Shown piece by piece: positions 19,438-29,525 of a stretch of DNA of 54,105 nt. Origin of the DNA: Thermoclostridium sp. (GTDB lineage: Bacteria; Bacillota; Clostridia; DSM-8532); assembly GCA_017995215.1 (NCBI GenBank), contig JAGOJH010000006.1, positions 1 to 54,105 of the forward strand, given 5' to 3'. Below the pieces are notes generated by a model. It was not told where the DNA came from. It made no database searches and saw nothing but the letters and a program-made list of their open reading frames with translations. The position numbers and the translations under genes were made by a program. Numbering within the stretch: the stretch's first letter is position 1; every line of letters starts with the position of its first letter.

Positions 19438-20577
19438 ATGGAATTGCCCGAAAAAAGAGATTACTACGAAGTTCTTGGGGTTGATCGCAATGCAAGTGAG
19501 GCCGACCTGAAGAAGGCCTACCGGAATCTTGCGAAGAAGTACCATCCGGATATGAATCCCGATAATCAGGAAGCCGAAGCAAAATTCAAGGAAGTCAGTG
19601 AAGCCTATGCAGTTTTAAGCGACCCGCAAAAGAAGCAGCAGTATGACCGTTTTGGTCATGCAGGCATGAATGGAAGCGGGTTTGAAGGCTTCAGCGGCTT
19701 TGGTGGTTTTGATTTCGGTGTTGATGATATATTTGAAAGCTTTTTCGGCGGATCGCCCTTTGGGCGAAGCACCCGGCAAAAAGCCGGCCCCAGACGGGGA
19801 GCCGACTTGAAATATGCCATGGAGATCACCTTCAATGAGGCGGCCTTCGGCGTTTCAAAGGAATTCCGCGTCAGCCGCATGCAGCATTGCCATGTATGTA
19901 CTGGTACCGGCGCGAAGCCGGGCACTACTGCGCAGACCTGCAAGCATTGTAATGGCACCGGGCAGGTCAGGCAGGTGCAGGCAACGCCTTTCGGGCAGAT
20001 GGTCAATTCAAGGGCGTGTGAGGTATGCCGGGGTGAAGGGACACTGATCACACACCCCTGCGAGGAGTGTAAAGGCAGCGGAAGAGTTCAGAAAAGCTCT
20101 ACGTTGAATATTGATATCCCTGCGGGCATCGACGACAGCCAGACAATTTCTCTGCGAGGCGAAGGAGAGCCTGGATCCAAGGGAGGCCCCGCGGGTGATT
20201 TGTATGTGACCATCCGCGTAAAGCCACACCCGATTTTTACAAGAGATGGCTTTAATATCGTCTGCGAAATTCCTGTGACGTTTACTCAGGCTTCATTAGG
20301 TGCAGAACTGGACATCCCCACGCTGGAAGGAACGATGAAATACTCCATTCCCGAGGGGACGCAAACAGGCACCATTTTCCGTTTACGCAACAAGGGGATC
20401 AAACATTTGCGTTCCAACTCAAAGGGAGACCTGTTTGTCAAGGTCAATGTGGAGGTGCCAACAAAGCTCTCATCCAAGCAGAAAGAGCTGTTGCGGCAAT
20501 TTGCCGAGGTTAGCGGCGATGATGTGTTCGTACAGAGAAAGAACTTTTTTAATAAAATGAAGGATTTGTTTCAATAA
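19438..20577 (+). CDS. dnaJ: Chaperone DnaJ (Hsp40)
   Basis: The J-domain co-chaperone that stimulates the DnaK ATPase and delivers substrates. 379 residues: J domain ([22 protein letters not shown] in KKYHPDMN), a Gly/Phe-rich stretch ([14 protein letters not shown]), four zinc repeats ([32 protein letters not shown]), then the C-terminal substrate-binding domains. The ATG at 19438 follows GGGGG; the open frame reaches back to a TTG at 19426 without support. prmA lies 70 bases downstream, the usual Firmicute order. Confidence 0.98.
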   Translation: MELPEKRDYYEVLGVDRNASEADLKKAYRNLAKKYHPDMNPDNQEAEAKFKEVSEAYAVLSDPQKKQQYDRFGHAGMNGSGFEGFSGFGGFDFGVDDIFESFFGGSPFGRSTRQKAGPRRGADLKYAMEITFNEAAFGVSKEFRVSRMQHCHVCTGTGAKPGTTAQTCKHCNGTGQVRQVQATPFGQMVNSRACEVCRGEGTLITHPCEECKGSGRVQKSSTLNIDIPAGIDDSQTISLRGEGEPGSKGGPAGDLYVTIRVKPHPIFTRDGFNIVCEIPVTFTQASLGAELDIPTLEGTMKYSIPEGTQTGTIFRLRNKGIKHLRSNSKGDLFVKVNVEVPTKLSSKQKELLRQFAEVSGDDVFVQRKNFFNKMKDLFQ

Positions 20578-20647
20578 AACGAACCTTAAGCAGGAACCTT
20601 CACGAACAGGAGCGAGTGCTTAAAGGAGTTGTTAAAGGAGAAAACAA

Positions 20648-21574
20648 GTGCAGTGGCTGGAAGTATCGGTTGAAGTTGAACCCGAAGAACAGGAAATCCT
20701 GTCTCAGATCATGATGGATCAAGGAGTAACAGGGCTGGAGATCGTGGATCCTCAGGCCTTCAGGCAGGTTCTTGAGGAAAATCGCTATCTGGATTATGCC
20801 GATGACGGTTTTCTTGACAGCTATGGAAATAAAACCATTGTAAAAGCATACTTTCAGGCCGAACGAGATGTTGAAAAGCTGAAGGCCGAGTTAAAGAATG
20901 CTTTTTCATTGCTGGAAAAACAACCTTCAGAAATTAAAATTAAACTGAGGGACGATTCAGAATGGAAGGACAGCTGGAAGAAGCATTATAAAACCTTTTA
21001 CATTTCAAAGAGGGTCATCATCAAGCCATCCTGGGAAGACTTCATGGACAGCGAGGGAAAAACCATCATCGAGCTTGATCCGGGAATGGCCTTTGGAACC
21101 GGTACCCATGAGACAACAAAAATGTGTGCCGTGCTGCTGGATGATCTGATCAGGGGAAATGAGCAGGTTCTTGATCTGGGTTGTGGTACCGGAATATTGG
21201 GTATTATTGCTGCGAAGCTTGGCGCCCGGCAGGTTACCTGTGTCGATATTGATGATGCTGCTTGCAAAACGGCACAGGAAAACATTGAAAAAAATCATGT
21301 TGAGAAAAACGTATCAGTTTTACAGGGAGAATTGACGAACCTTCCGCACAAACAATATGACATTGTGATCATCAACATCATAGCAGACGTCATTCTGGCT
21401 CTGCTTCCAGGTTTGAAGCAATACATCGGCAGTCATTCGGCCGTTTTGCTTTCCGGGATCATCCGCGAAAGAAAGCAGGAGGTTTTTAGTGCAGCGATAC
21501 AGCAAGGGTACCGTGTTATCCGGGAAATCAATGAGGGTGAGTGGGTGGCATTGCAGCTATGCATAGATTTCTGA
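20648..21574 (+). CDS. prmA: Ribosomal protein L11 methyltransferase
   Basis: A SAM-dependent enzyme that methylates ribosomal protein L11 (rplK, also in this window). 308 residues with an N-terminal L11-recognition domain and a class I methyltransferase fold: GMAFGTGTHETTKMC, the SAM loop LDLGCGTGILGIIAAKLGA and a NIIADV motif. It starts with GTG at 20648 behind AAAGGAG. Its 3' end overlaps rsmE by 16 bases. Confidence 0.95.
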   Translation: MQWLEVSVEVEPEEQEILSQIMMDQGVTGLEIVDPQAFRQVLEENRYLDYADDGFLDSYGNKTIVKAYFQAERDVEKLKAELKNAFSLLEKQPSEIKIKLRDDSEWKDSWKKHYKTFYISKRVIIKPSWEDFMDSEGKTIIELDPGMAFGTGTHETTKMCAVLLDDLIRGNEQVLDLGCGTGILGIIAAKLGARQVTCVDIDDAACKTAQENIEKNHVEKNVSVLQGELTNLPHKQYDIVIINIIADVILALLPGLKQYIGSHSAVLLSGIIRERKQEVFSAAIQQGYRVIREINEGEWVALQLCIDF

Positions 21575-22326
21575 TCAAACCGGACGATGTTGATAAAGAC
21601 AGCCTGACACTCACGGGGGACGACGCGAAGCACATGCTTCAGGTGCTGCGCTTTAAGCCCGGAGATGTTTTTCTTGCGTTCGATGCAACAGGCTACGAGT
21701 ATGAAGCAGAAGTGGCATCCATCGGAAAAAGCAGCGTGACCGGGAAAATCATCAAGGCCTGGCGACCCGAAACTGAACCTGAAAAAAATGTTATCCTTTT
21801 CCAGGGGATTCCCAAAGCCGACAAGATGGATTGGATCATTCAAAAGTCCGTTGAGCTGGGTGTGCGGGAGATAATCCCGATGGTAACCCAATACTCGGTG
21901 ATCCGGATGAATGAACGGGGGCTTGACGGAAAGCTGGAGCGGTGGAACAGAATATCACGGGAAGCCTGCAAGCAGTCAGGCCGGGTTCGGGTACCGGAGG
22001 TAAAGGCTCCGATGCTCTATTCAGATGCAGTGAAACTATGGTCAGAAAGGGTAAAGGAGGAAACAAATGCGCTAACTGTATACTGCTATGAAAACGAGGG
22101 AAAAAAATGTTTGAAAGATTTATTGATATGTTATAATATAGATGATAGTAGAACAGCGGGTATTTTTATTGGTCCTGAAGGCGGTTTTTCTGAAGGGGAA
22201 GTACAGCTTGCGCAAGAACACCGGTTTAACCCTGTAAGCCTGGGGAAGAGAATATTAAGAACGGAAACTGCTGCAATTGCTGTTTTATCTGTAATTATGT
22301 TTGAAATAGGAGAATTGAATACATGA
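21559..22326 (+). CDS. rsmE: 16S rRNA (uracil1498-N3)-methyltransferase RsmE
   Basis: A SPOUT-class rRNA methyltransferase. The 255 residues begin MHRFLIK, as is typical, with an N-terminal PUA-like part, KADKMDWIIQKSVELGV in the middle and the knotted SAM-binding end IGPEGGFSEGEV followed by SLGKRILRTETAA. The start ATG at 21559 lies inside prmA, giving translational coupling, and the stop overlaps the next ATG by four bases. Confidence 0.95.
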   Translation: MHRFLIKPDDVDKDSLTLTGDDAKHMLQVLRFKPGDVFLAFDATGYEYEAEVASIGKSSVTGKIIKAWRPETEPEKNVILFQGIPKADKMDWIIQKSVELGVREIIPMVTQYSVIRMNERGLDGKLERWNRISREACKQSGRVRVPEVKAPMLYSDAVKLWSERVKEETNALTVYCYENEGKKCLKDLLICYNIDDSRTAGIFIGPEGGFSEGEVQLAQEHRFNPVSLGKRILRTETAAIAVLSVIMFEIGELNT

Positions 22327-22694
22327 AGGATGTTACTTTCGTAATTGTTGACGACGCAGTTTTTATGAGAACCATTATCCGAAAAATGATAGAACAGGTT
22401 GAAGAATACAAGGTTTTAGGGGAGGCATCCAATGGTCAGGGCGCTATAGAAGCAGCAGAGAAATTTCAGCCCGATATCATGACACTCGACATCACAATGC
22501 CAGAACTTGACGGCATTCAAGCCGTACCCCAAATCATGAAGGTCAGCCCCAAAACCCGCATCATCATGGTTTCGGCCATGGGGCAGCAAGCCATGGTGAT
22601 TGAGGCCATCAAAATGGGAGCAAAAGACTTTGTGATCAAACCCTTCGAGAAATCCAGGGTTTTCCAGGCTATCAAGAACGTACTGGCCATGTAG
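22323..22694 (+). CDS. Stand-alone CheY-like response regulator
   Basis: A 123-residue single receiver domain with no output domain. Acidic pair Asp10-Asp11, phosphoacceptor Asp56 in TLDITMPELDG, switch Ser84 in VSAMG and Lys106 in VIKPF are all present, so it should accept phosphate. Its start overlaps the rsmE stop (ATGA), an odd location for a signalling gene, and a terminator follows. The only HPt-bearing protein in the window is the CheA-like one 7 kb upstream, on the other side of the heat-shock genes. Pairing them is inference. A role in chemotaxis or in a phosphorelay to Spo0A is equally possible. Confidence 0.9.
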   Translation: MKDVTFVIVDDAVFMRTIIRKMIEQVEEYKVLGEASNGQGAIEAAEKFQPDIMTLDITMPELDGIQAVPQIMKVSPKTRIIMVSAMGQQAMVIEAIKMGAKDFVIKPFEKSRVFQAIKNVLAM

Positions 22695-22838
22695 GAACCG
22701 TGTCCGTGCATCAAAGGTGTGCATTCTGCTATACAATACAGCGAGGTTCTAAGAGCGACAAACCCTTTTTGTGAATAAACGTGCTTTTCCGAACAGTCCC
22801 TGTGGTGGTGGATTCGATATGAAAAGCAAATTTGAAAA

Positions 22839-22873
22839 GCAGTACATCTGATTTTTCAGATGTGCCTTTTTTC
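22839..22873 (+). terminator. Intrinsic terminator after the CheY-like gene
   Basis: ACATCTGA (22844-22851) and TCAGATGT (22856-22863) form a perfect stem with a TTTT loop, followed by GCC and six T. Confidence 0.85.
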
Positions 22874-22940
22874 ATAAAAATCATTAAATGGTTGGAGAAG
22901 GCTCCCCGAATGCCACGAGGAACCGCGGGAGGTCACGAAG

Positions 22941-23819
22941 ATGATTAGAAGCATGACTGGATATGGTCATTATGAATACCAGAACGAAGAAATACGAATG
23001 AGCATCGAGATAAAAACCGTCAATCACAGGTATTGTGATGTTTATATCAGGTTGCCCAGGCAGCTGGGCTGCTTTGAAGACAAAGTGCGCTCATTGATCA
23101 CTTCACGGGTTTCAAGAGGCAAAATCGATGTGTTCATCAATTGGGAAAACATTGGTGAAGGAAAAAAGGATGTCATTCTGGATGAAGGTCTTGCCCGGGC
23201 TTATTGCCAGGCTATGAGCAAAATTTCGCAAAGCCTCGGCTTAAGGGAAGATATCTCTGCCACTTCGCTGGCCAGGTTCCCGGAGATACTGCGTGTTGAA
23301 AAAAAGGAAGAGGACAGCGAGCAGATTTGGGCGGTTCTAGAGCAAGCTGTGAATGAAGCGGTGAATAACCTGCTGACCATGCGCGAAGCAGAGGGTGAAA
23401 AGCTTAAAAAAAGTTTACTGGACATCTGCGGGTCTGTCGAGGTATACCGACAGAAAATTATGGAGCGGGCGCCTCATGTAGTGGCGGAATATCGCGAAAA
23501 GCTTTCGGCAAGGATACGGGAGTTAATGGACAACAACACCATCGATGAAATGCGTATTGCCATGGAAGTGGCCATGTTTGCCGATAAGGCCAGCATCAAT
23601 GAAGAACTGGTTCGTCTGAAAAGCCACCTTGATCAATTTGGTCAAATCGTCAGTATGGACGGCCCCATCGGTAAAAAACTCGATTTCCTGCTCCAGGAGA
23701 TGAACCGGGAAGTCAACACCATTGGTTCCAAGGCAAACGATCTGGAAATCACCCGCAACGTTGTCGAGCTGAAAAGTGAGATAGAGAAAATAAGAGAGCA
23801 AATACAAAATATTGAATAG
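22941..23819 (+). CDS. yicC: YicC/YloC family endoribonuclease
   Basis: A 292-residue member of the conserved YicC family, reported to act as endoribonucleases in E. coli and Bacillus. The start MIRSMTGYGHYEY and IEIKTVNHRYCDVYIRLPR are diagnostic. The C-terminal DUF1732-type segment includes DFLLQEMNREVNTIGSKAND. GGGAGGTCACGAAG is the SD. It heads a run towards remA and gmk, the arrangement known from bacilli. Confidence 0.93.
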   Translation: MIRSMTGYGHYEYQNEEIRMSIEIKTVNHRYCDVYIRLPRQLGCFEDKVRSLITSRVSRGKIDVFINWENIGEGKKDVILDEGLARAYCQAMSKISQSLGLREDISATSLARFPEILRVEKKEEDSEQIWAVLEQAVNEAVNNLLTMREAEGEKLKKSLLDICGSVEVYRQKIMERAPHVVAEYREKLSARIRELMDNNTIDEMRIAMEVAMFADKASINEELVRLKSHLDQFGQIVSMDGPIGKKLDFLLQEMNREVNTIGSKANDLEITRNVVELKSEIEKIREQIQNIE

Positions 23820-23923
23820 CAGGTAGCAGGTAATGGGCTGCAGGCAAAGCTTCAATTTATTATCGAAATTCTTTGCCAGAACCTAAGAACCTGTGACCGA
23901 TAACCTTAACGGAGGTTTACCAA

Positions 23924-24208
23924 ATGAAGCTTATCAATGTTGGATTCGGGAACATCGTGTCCGCAAACAGGATTATTGCGATTGTCAGCCCGGAGTCGGC
24001 TCCAATCAAGCGTATTATTCAGGAAGCACGGGATCGCGGCATGCTCATCGACGCTACCTATGGCAGAAGAACCCGTGCGGTGATTGTAACCGACAGCGAC
24101 CATATTGTTCTTTCAGCCGTACAGCCCGAAACTGTTGCCCACAGGTTAAGTGACAAGAGCGCTGATGTGGCGGTCAACGACGAGCTTGAGCAGGAGGATG
24201 AGGAATGA
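23924..24208 (+). CDS. remA: RemA-type DNA-binding regulator (DUF370)
   Basis: A 94-residue protein of the RemA family, which in Bacillus subtilis activates matrix and osmoprotection genes by binding DNA as a ring-shaped oligomer. [23 protein letters not shown] and [20 protein letters not shown] cover the conserved core with its basic DNA-contacting residues. The tail is acidic (DELEQEDEE). The stop overlaps the gmk start by four bases, so expression is coupled to nucleotide metabolism genes, as in other Firmicutes. Confidence 0.92.
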   Translation: MKLINVGFGNIVSANRIIAIVSPESAPIKRIIQEARDRGMLIDATYGRRTRAVIVTDSDHIVLSAVQPETVAHRLSDKSADVAVNDELEQEDEE

Positions 24209-24792
24209 GTCCGGGCCTTTTAATTGTTGTTTCAGGCCCCGCGGGTGTTGGAAAGGGGACAGTGGTGTCCCTTGCACGGGAGCGTGACAGGGACGTGATT
24301 TTTTCTGTTTCGGCAACTTCCAGAAGCCCACGGCCGGGGGAGATTGATGGCAGGAATTATTTCTTTGTCACAAGAGAACGGTTCGAAGAGATGATCCAGG
24401 AAAATGAGCTGTTGGAATGGGTTGAATACTGCGGCAACTATTATGGAACCCCAAAAGCTTATGTGAAAACAGAGCTTGAAAAGGGAAGGAATGTCCTTCT
24501 TGAGATCGATGTGGAAGGCGCAAACAATATAAAAAAGCAATATCCTGAATGTATCTTGGTTTTTATTATGCCTCCGTCATTGGAAGAACTGCGTAACCGG
24601 ATCACCAAAAGGGGTACCGAGTCTCCCGAGGTTATCGAGAGCAGGCTGGCGCGGGCTGAAAAAGAGATGAAATATTCCGTATTATACGATCATATCATCG
24701 TGAATCAAACCATAGAAGAGGCAGCAGAACAGTTTTTGAAGATTATCCGCAAGGAAAGAAGAAAAAGCGCAAAACAGGATAAAAAGAAGTGA
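24205..24792 (+). CDS. gmk: Guanylate kinase
   Basis: Converts GMP to GDP with ATP. 195 residues: P-loop GPAGVGKGT (the family norm is GPSGVGKGT or GPSGAGKST), the GMP-binding stretch [17 protein letters not shown] with YYGTPK, and a basic lid/C-terminus. It is coupled to remA by an ATGA overlap. The C-terminus is lysine-rich ([14 protein letters not shown]). Confidence 0.96.
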   Translation: MSPGLLIVVSGPAGVGKGTVVSLARERDRDVIFSVSATSRSPRPGEIDGRNYFFVTRERFEEMIQENELLEWVEYCGNYYGTPKAYVKTELEKGRNVLLEIDVEGANNIKKQYPECILVFIMPPSLEELRNRITKRGTESPEVIESRLARAEKEMKYSVLYDHIIVNQTIEEAAEQFLKIIRKERRKSAKQDKKK

Positions 24793-24850
24793 AAGCCTAA
24801 GGCTTGAAACAGTATACAGGTTTTAAATCAAATATGGGGAGTGATGAACA

Positions 24851-25066
24851 ATGATGATACAACCATCAGTAACCGATTTGTTAAAGAAGGTCGAAAACCG
24901 CTATACGCTGGTAAATGCGACGGCTAAACGGGCTCGCATGCTTACAGCGGGCGCACAGCCTCTTTCAGTGTCAAAATCTGATAAGGATGTCTCAACAGCC
25001 ATTCAGGAGATCCATGAAGGAAAAGTGCGGCATCATAAAATCAAACGTGAAGCTGCGAACCCCTGA
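24851..25066 (+). CDS. rpoZ: RNA polymerase omega subunit
   Basis: A 71-residue omega subunit that aids beta-prime folding and RNA polymerase assembly. [25 protein letters not shown] is the family signature. A second ATG at 24854 is an equally possible start; the SD is GGGGAG. It follows gmk, the usual order in Firmicutes (yicC-remA-gmk-rpoZ). Confidence 0.93.
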   Translation: MMIQPSVTDLLKKVENRYTLVNATAKRARMLTAGAQPLSVSKSDKDVSTAIQEIHEGKVRHHKIKREAANP

Positions 25067-25101
25067 TACATGCAGAAAGGTTGATACGGGAGGAAACGAA
25101 A

Positions 25102-26490
25102 ATGGCTTTTGAGAAGACCATGGAAAAGATAGTTGCTCTGGCAAAAAACAGGGGCTTTGTTTTTCAGGGCTCCGAAATTTATGACGGGCTTGCAAATACC
25201 TGGGATTACGGTCCTTTGGGTGTGGAATTTAAAAACAATGTGAAAAAGTTGTGGTGGAAGAGGTTTGTCCAACAGAACCCCTATAATGTCGGATTGGATT
25301 GTGCCATATTGATGAACCCGATGGTATGGGTGGCGTCCGGGCATGTGGGCGGGTTTTCCGATCCGCTGATCGATTGCCGTCAATGTAAAACCAGGCACCG
25401 CGCCGATAATCTGATCGAGGGATGGAATAAGGAACACGGTGTCAGCATGGTTGTCGACGGAATGAGCAATGATGCCATGACCCAATACATGCAGGACAAT
25501 AAAATCGGCTGCCCGGACTGCGGCGGCATTGATTTCACCGCCATCCGCAAGTTTAATCTGATGTTCAAAACCTTCCAGGGTGTTACCGAGGATTCAAAGA
25601 ATGAAATTTTCTTAAGGCCTGAAACAGCCCAGGGAATATTTGTGAACTTTAAGAACGTCCAACGCTCCACCCGCAAAAAGATTCCCTTTGGTATCGGGCA
25701 GATCGGCAAATCCTTCCGAAATGAGATCACACCCGGCAACTTTACCTTCAGAACCCGCGAGTTTGAGCAGATGGAGCTGGAATTCTTCTGTGAACCGGGC
25801 AAGGATATGGAATGGTTCCTGTACTGGAAGAGTTTCTGCAAAAAGTTCCTGCTCGATTTGAATATTCTCGAGGAGAACCTGAAGCTGCGCGATCATGCCA
25901 AGGAAGAGCTCAGCCATTACAGCAATGCAACCACCGATATCGAGTATAAATTCCCCTTTGGCTGGGGAGAGCTGTGGGGCATCGCCGATAGAACCGATTT
26001 TGATCTGAAGCAGCATATGCAGTATTCAAAGGAAGATATGTCCTACTTTGATCCAGCCGCCAACGAAAAATACATCCCGTACGTTATCGAACCTTCTCTT
26101 GGCGCCGACAGGGTAGCTCTTGCACTGCTGTGCGAAGCCTATGACGAGGAAGAGGTTGGCGAAGGCGACGTGCGCACCGTACTGCGCTTCCATCCCGCGC
26201 TGGCTCCTGTAAAAATAGCCGTACTGCCCCTTTCAAAGAAGCTTGCTGACGATGCGTTCAAGGTGTATGAAAACCTTTTGAAGCATTACAACTGTGAGTT
26301 TGATGAAACGGCCAGCATCGGTAAACGCTACAGACGTCAGGATGAGATCGGTACACCTTATTGCATCACCTTCGACTTTGATTCCCTTGAGGATCAGCAG
26401 GTGACCATCCGTGAAAGAGATTCCATGCAGCAGGTTCGGGTTCCGATTGCAGAACTGGACGCCTACTTCAGCGACAAATTCGACTTTTAG
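25102..26490 (+). CDS. glyQS: Glycyl-tRNA synthetase (dimeric type)
   Basis: A class II synthetase that charges tRNA-Gly. 462 residues: an N-terminal catalytic domain ([20 protein letters not shown]), motif 2 region [19 protein letters not shown], motif 3 region [14 protein letters not shown], and a C-terminal anticodon-binding domain. Cysteine pairs (CRQCK, CPDCG) suggest a bound zinc. The ATG at 25102 is chosen because GGGAGG precedes it; an upstream TTG at 25081 lacks one. No T-box leader is present, and the gene sits 35 bases after rpoZ. Confidence 0.96.
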   Translation: MAFEKTMEKIVALAKNRGFVFQGSEIYDGLANTWDYGPLGVEFKNNVKKLWWKRFVQQNPYNVGLDCAILMNPMVWVASGHVGGFSDPLIDCRQCKTRHRADNLIEGWNKEHGVSMVVDGMSNDAMTQYMQDNKIGCPDCGGIDFTAIRKFNLMFKTFQGVTEDSKNEIFLRPETAQGIFVNFKNVQRSTRKKIPFGIGQIGKSFRNEITPGNFTFRTREFEQMELEFFCEPGKDMEWFLYWKSFCKKFLLDLNILEENLKLRDHAKEELSHYSNATTDIEYKFPFGWGELWGIADRTDFDLKQHMQYSKEDMSYFDPAANEKYIPYVIEPSLGADRVALALLCEAYDEEEVGEGDVRTVLRFHPALAPVKIAVLPLSKKLADDAFKVYENLLKHYNCEFDETASIGKRYRRQDEIGTPYCITFDFDSLEDQQVTIRERDSMQQVRVPIAELDAYFSDKFDF

Positions 26491-26509
26491 GTCAGGTGGG
26501 ACGGTTCTT

Positions 26510-26592
26510 TTTGCATCAAATATGAGATCAAACAGAACCGTCGGTGACCAGCAGCAATAAAGCAGCGGGCGGGGGTCTCCCCGCCTTATTTC
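26510..26592 (+). terminator. Paired hairpins after glyQS, second one terminator-like
   Basis: First stem: GACGGTTCT (26510-26518) with AGAACCGTC (26534-26542), 15-base loop. Second stem: GGCGGGG (26568-26574) with CCCCGCC (26579-26585), four-base loop, then TTATTT. The second is the likelier stop for the yicC-glyQS transcript. Confidence 0.65.
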
Positions 26593-26671
26593 AGGGGAGA
26601 AGCGCATCTCACTCATCACAACAAAAATTACAACATTTCTGCTTCAATCCCTAGATTTCAAGCTTCATAGG

Positions 26672-26700
26672 TTTACAGCTTTCTGATGATATGCTATGAT
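26672..26700 (+). promoter_or_regulatory. Sigma-A promoter for ppdK
   Basis: TTTACA (26672-26677), exactly 17 bases, TATGAT (26695-26700) with TGC before the -10. The leader to the ppdK ATG is about 160 bases. Confidence 0.65.
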
Positions 26701-26748
26701 TGTTACGATAACAGGAACATATTGGTTTCAACATGTTTTCAGCCTCGT

Positions 26749-26762
26749 ATTGTGTATACAAT
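26749..26762 (+). promoter_or_regulatory. Palindrome in the ppdK leader, possible operator
   Basis: ATTGT-GTAT-ACAAT is a perfect inverted repeat starting about 42 bases downstream of the predicted transcription start. Its size and symmetry fit a dimeric repressor site; which regulator is unknown. Confidence 0.35.
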
Positions 26763-26864
26763 AACCAAAGGAATGTAGAAAACCCATTACGGTAATACTG
26801 AGAACGGCGGTTATGGCAAAGAACCTACCCTTTAACACAGAAGTTTTTTAGGAGGAGATAGATT

Positions 26865-29486
26865 ATGGCGAAATATGTTTATTTTTTTAAGGAAGGCAAT
26901 GCGTCGATGAAGAACCTTCTCGGAGGAAAAGGCGCCAACCTTGCAGAAATGACCGGACTTGGGCTGCCGGTGCCAAGGGGCTTTACGGTTACCACCGAAG
27001 CCTGCACCCGTTATTATGACGATGGAAAGGTCATTGCAAAGGAAATTGAAGATGAAATTTATGCAAGCCTTGCAAAGACCGAAGAAATTGTTGGAAAGAA
27101 GTTCGGCGATCCCGAGAATCCTTTCCTTGTATCCGTCCGCTCAGGCGCAAGAGCCTCCATGCCCGGTATGATGGACACGATCCTGAACCTGGGGCTGAAC
27201 GATATCGTTGTCGAAGGTCTTGCAAAGCTGACAAACAACCCCCGTTTTGCATATGACAGCTACAGACGTTTCATCACGATGTTTTCGGATGTGGTTATGG
27301 AAATCAAAAAGGTTAAATTTGATGCCATCATGGACGCCATGAAGGAACACAAGGGTGTTACAAACGATACACAGCTCAACGCTGACGATTTGAAAAACCT
27401 GGTGAAGCAGTTCAAGGAATTGTATCTGAAGGAAAAGGGCGAAGCTTTCCCGCAGGATCCAAGAATCCAGCTGATGGAAGCCATCAAGGCCGTTTTCAGG
27501 TCCTGGGACAACCCGAGAGCCATTATCTACAGAAGAATGAATGATATTCCGTCCAGCTGGGGCACTGCTGTAAACGTACAGGAAATGGTTTACGGAAACA
27601 TGGGTGATGACTCGGGAACGGGCGTTGCCTTTACCAGAGACCCCGGAACTGGTGAGAAGAAGCTGTTCGGCGAGTTCCTCATGAACGCACAGGGCGAGGA
27701 CGTTGTTGCCGGTATCCGCACACCGCAGTCCATCGATCAGCTCAAGGATACAAATCCCGAGGCTTATCAGCAGTTTGTCGATATCGCGAACAAGCTCGAA
27801 TCCCATTATCGCGACATGCAGGATATGGAATTCACCATTGAACGCGGAAAGCTGTTCATGCTTCAAACCAGAAACGGAAAGAGAACCGCTGCTGCTGCTT
27901 TAAAGGTTGCCGTTGACCTGGTCAATGAGGGCATGATCACAAAGGAAGAAGCCCTTTTGAAGGTAGACCCGAAACAGCTTGATGCACTGCTGCATCCGCA
28001 ATTCAAGGCCAAGGCCCTGAAGGAAGCAAAAGTGATTGCAAAGGGCTTGCCCGCTTCTCCGGGAGCTGCCACCGGTAAAGTTTATTTTACTGCAGAAGAT
28101 GCGGTTGCTGCCATTAACGCGGGAACAAAGCAGATAGTTCTTGTTCGCCTTGAAACCTCTCCGGAAGATATTGAAGGCATGCATGTATCCCAGGGTATCC
28201 TGACCGCCAGAGGCGGCATGACCTCCCACGCGGCTGTTGTAGCTCGCGGTATGGGCACCTGCTGTGTTGCCGGCTGCGGTGAGATCAAAATTCATGAAGA
28301 AGAGAAATATTTTATAGATAAAAACGGAACAAGATATAACGAAGGCGATTGGATTTCCCTCGACGGTTCCACCGGAAACGTATACGGAGAGCAGCTGCCC
28401 ACCGAACCACCGGCCATGACGGGTTATTTTAGCACACTGATGCAATGGGCAGATGAAACCCGCAAGCTGAAGATCAGAACCAATGCCGACACACCGGCAG
28501 ATGCTGCTCAGGCCATGAAGTTTGGCGCAGAGGGTATCGGCCTTTGCCGTACCGAGCATATGTTCTTCGAAAGCGACAGAATTGGTCCCATGCGTGAGAT
28601 GATCGTCTCCCAGAATGAAGTTCAGAGAAGAAAGGCACTTGACAAGCTGCTTCCGATGCAGCGCGCTGACTTTGAAGGCCTGTTCAGGGAAATGAAGGGC
28701 TACCCGGTCACCATCCGCTTCCTCGATCCTCCGCTGCATGAATTCCTTCCCACCGACGCAGAGGACATTGAGTTGCTGGCAAAGGATCTGGGCATTACCG
28801 TGGCTGACTTGAAAGGCGTTATTGCCGACCTGCATGAATTCAACCCGATGATGGGTCACAGGGGCTGCCGTCTGGCAGTGTCTTATCCTGAAATCGCAGA
28901 AATGCAGACCAGAGCGGTCATTGAAGCTGCTATTAACGTCAATAAAGCCGGCATGAATGTCATCCCCGAAATCATGATCCCGCTGGTGGGTGAAGTAAAA
29001 GAACTGAAATATGTAAAGAACATCGTCGTGGAAACAGCTGACAAGATCATCAAGGAAGCTGGCGTAGAACTGAAGTATCTGGTTGGAACGATGATTGAAA
29101 TCCCCAGAGCAGCCATCACTGCTGATGATATTGCTGCAGAAGCCGAATTCTTCTCCTTTGGAACCAACGACCTCACACAGATGACCTTTGGGTTTAGCCG
29201 TGATGATGCCGGCAAGTTCCTGGAAGAATACTACAACAAAAAGATCTACGAATCCGACCCGTTTGCAAGGCTGGATCAGACAGGCGTAGGCGCGCTGGTG
29301 AAAATCGCTGTTGAAAAGGGCAAGTCAGCCCGTCCGAACATCAAGCTCGGAATCTGCGGCGAACATGGCGGCGATCCTTCTTCTATCGAATTCTGCCATA
29401 ACGTTGGGCTGAACTATGTATCCTGCTCACCGTTCCGCGTGCCAATCGCAAGGCTGGCAGCAGCCCAGGCAGCATTGAAGAAGTAA
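26865..29486 (+). CDS. ppdK: Pyruvate, phosphate dikinase
   Basis: Interconverts PEP + AMP + PPi with pyruvate + ATP + Pi; in thermophilic and cellulolytic clostridia it can run glycolytically to recover energy from PPi. 873 residues: ATP-grasp nucleotide domain (NLLGGKGANLAEM, VSVRSGARASMPGMMDTILN), swivelling phosphohistidine domain with catalytic His455 in GGMTSHAAVVARG (the same number as in the Clostridium symbiosum enzyme), and a TIM barrel with the PEP site (GICGEHGGDPSSIEF, catalytic Cys in YVSCSPFRVPIAR). AGGAGGAG is the SD. It is monocistronic with its own promoter, and codon use suggests high expression. Confidence 0.98.
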   Translation: MAKYVYFFKEGNASMKNLLGGKGANLAEMTGLGLPVPRGFTVTTEACTRYYDDGKVIAKEIEDEIYASLAKTEEIVGKKFGDPENPFLVSVRSGARASMPGMMDTILNLGLNDIVVEGLAKLTNNPRFAYDSYRRFITMFSDVVMEIKKVKFDAIMDAMKEHKGVTNDTQLNADDLKNLVKQFKELYLKEKGEAFPQDPRIQLMEAIKAVFRSWDNPRAIIYRRMNDIPSSWGTAVNVQEMVYGNMGDDSGTGVAFTRDPGTGEKKLFGEFLMNAQGEDVVAGIRTPQSIDQLKDTNPEAYQQFVDIANKLESHYRDMQDMEFTIERGKLFMLQTRNGKRTAAAALKVAVDLVNEGMITKEEALLKVDPKQLDALLHPQFKAKALKEAKVIAKGLPASPGAATGKVYFTAEDAVAAINAGTKQIVLVRLETSPEDIEGMHVSQGILTARGGMTSHAAVVARGMGTCCVAGCGEIKIHEEEKYFIDKNGTRYNEGDWISLDGSTGNVYGEQLPTEPPAMTGYFSTLMQWADETRKLKIRTNADTPADAAQAMKFGAEGIGLCRTEHMFFESDRIGPMREMIVSQNEVQRRKALDKLLPMQRADFEGLFREMKGYPVTIRFLDPPLHEFLPTDAEDIELLAKDLGITVADLKGVIADLHEFNPMMGHRGCRLAVSYPEIAEMQTRAVIEAAINVNKAGMNVIPEIMIPLVGEVKELKYVKNIVVETADKIIKEAGVELKYLVGTMIEIPRAAITADDIAAEAEFFSFGTNDLTQMTFGFSRDDAGKFLEEYYNKKIYESDPFARLDQTGVGALVKIAVEKGKSARPNIKLGICGEHGGDPSSIEFCHNVGLNYVSCSPFRVPIARLAAAQAALKK

Positions 29487-29525
29487 AAGAGGAATGTACT
29501 GTTCTTCAATAAGTTAAATGTAAAG

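Noticed and set aside
22695..22940. Possible second messenger riboswitch before yicC
   Set aside because: The region holds a plain terminator for the CheY-like gene and a normal SD; no GEMM or other riboswitch core was found.
25067..25101. T-box riboswitch expected before glyQS
   Set aside because: Only 35 bases separate rpoZ and glyQS, and no T-box sequence or specifier stem is present.
27900..28859. 319-residue open frame on the minus strand inside ppdK
   Set aside because: It lies wholly within the strongly supported ppdK gene; its translation is low-complexity and family-free, and it has no SD. It is a codon-bias shadow.
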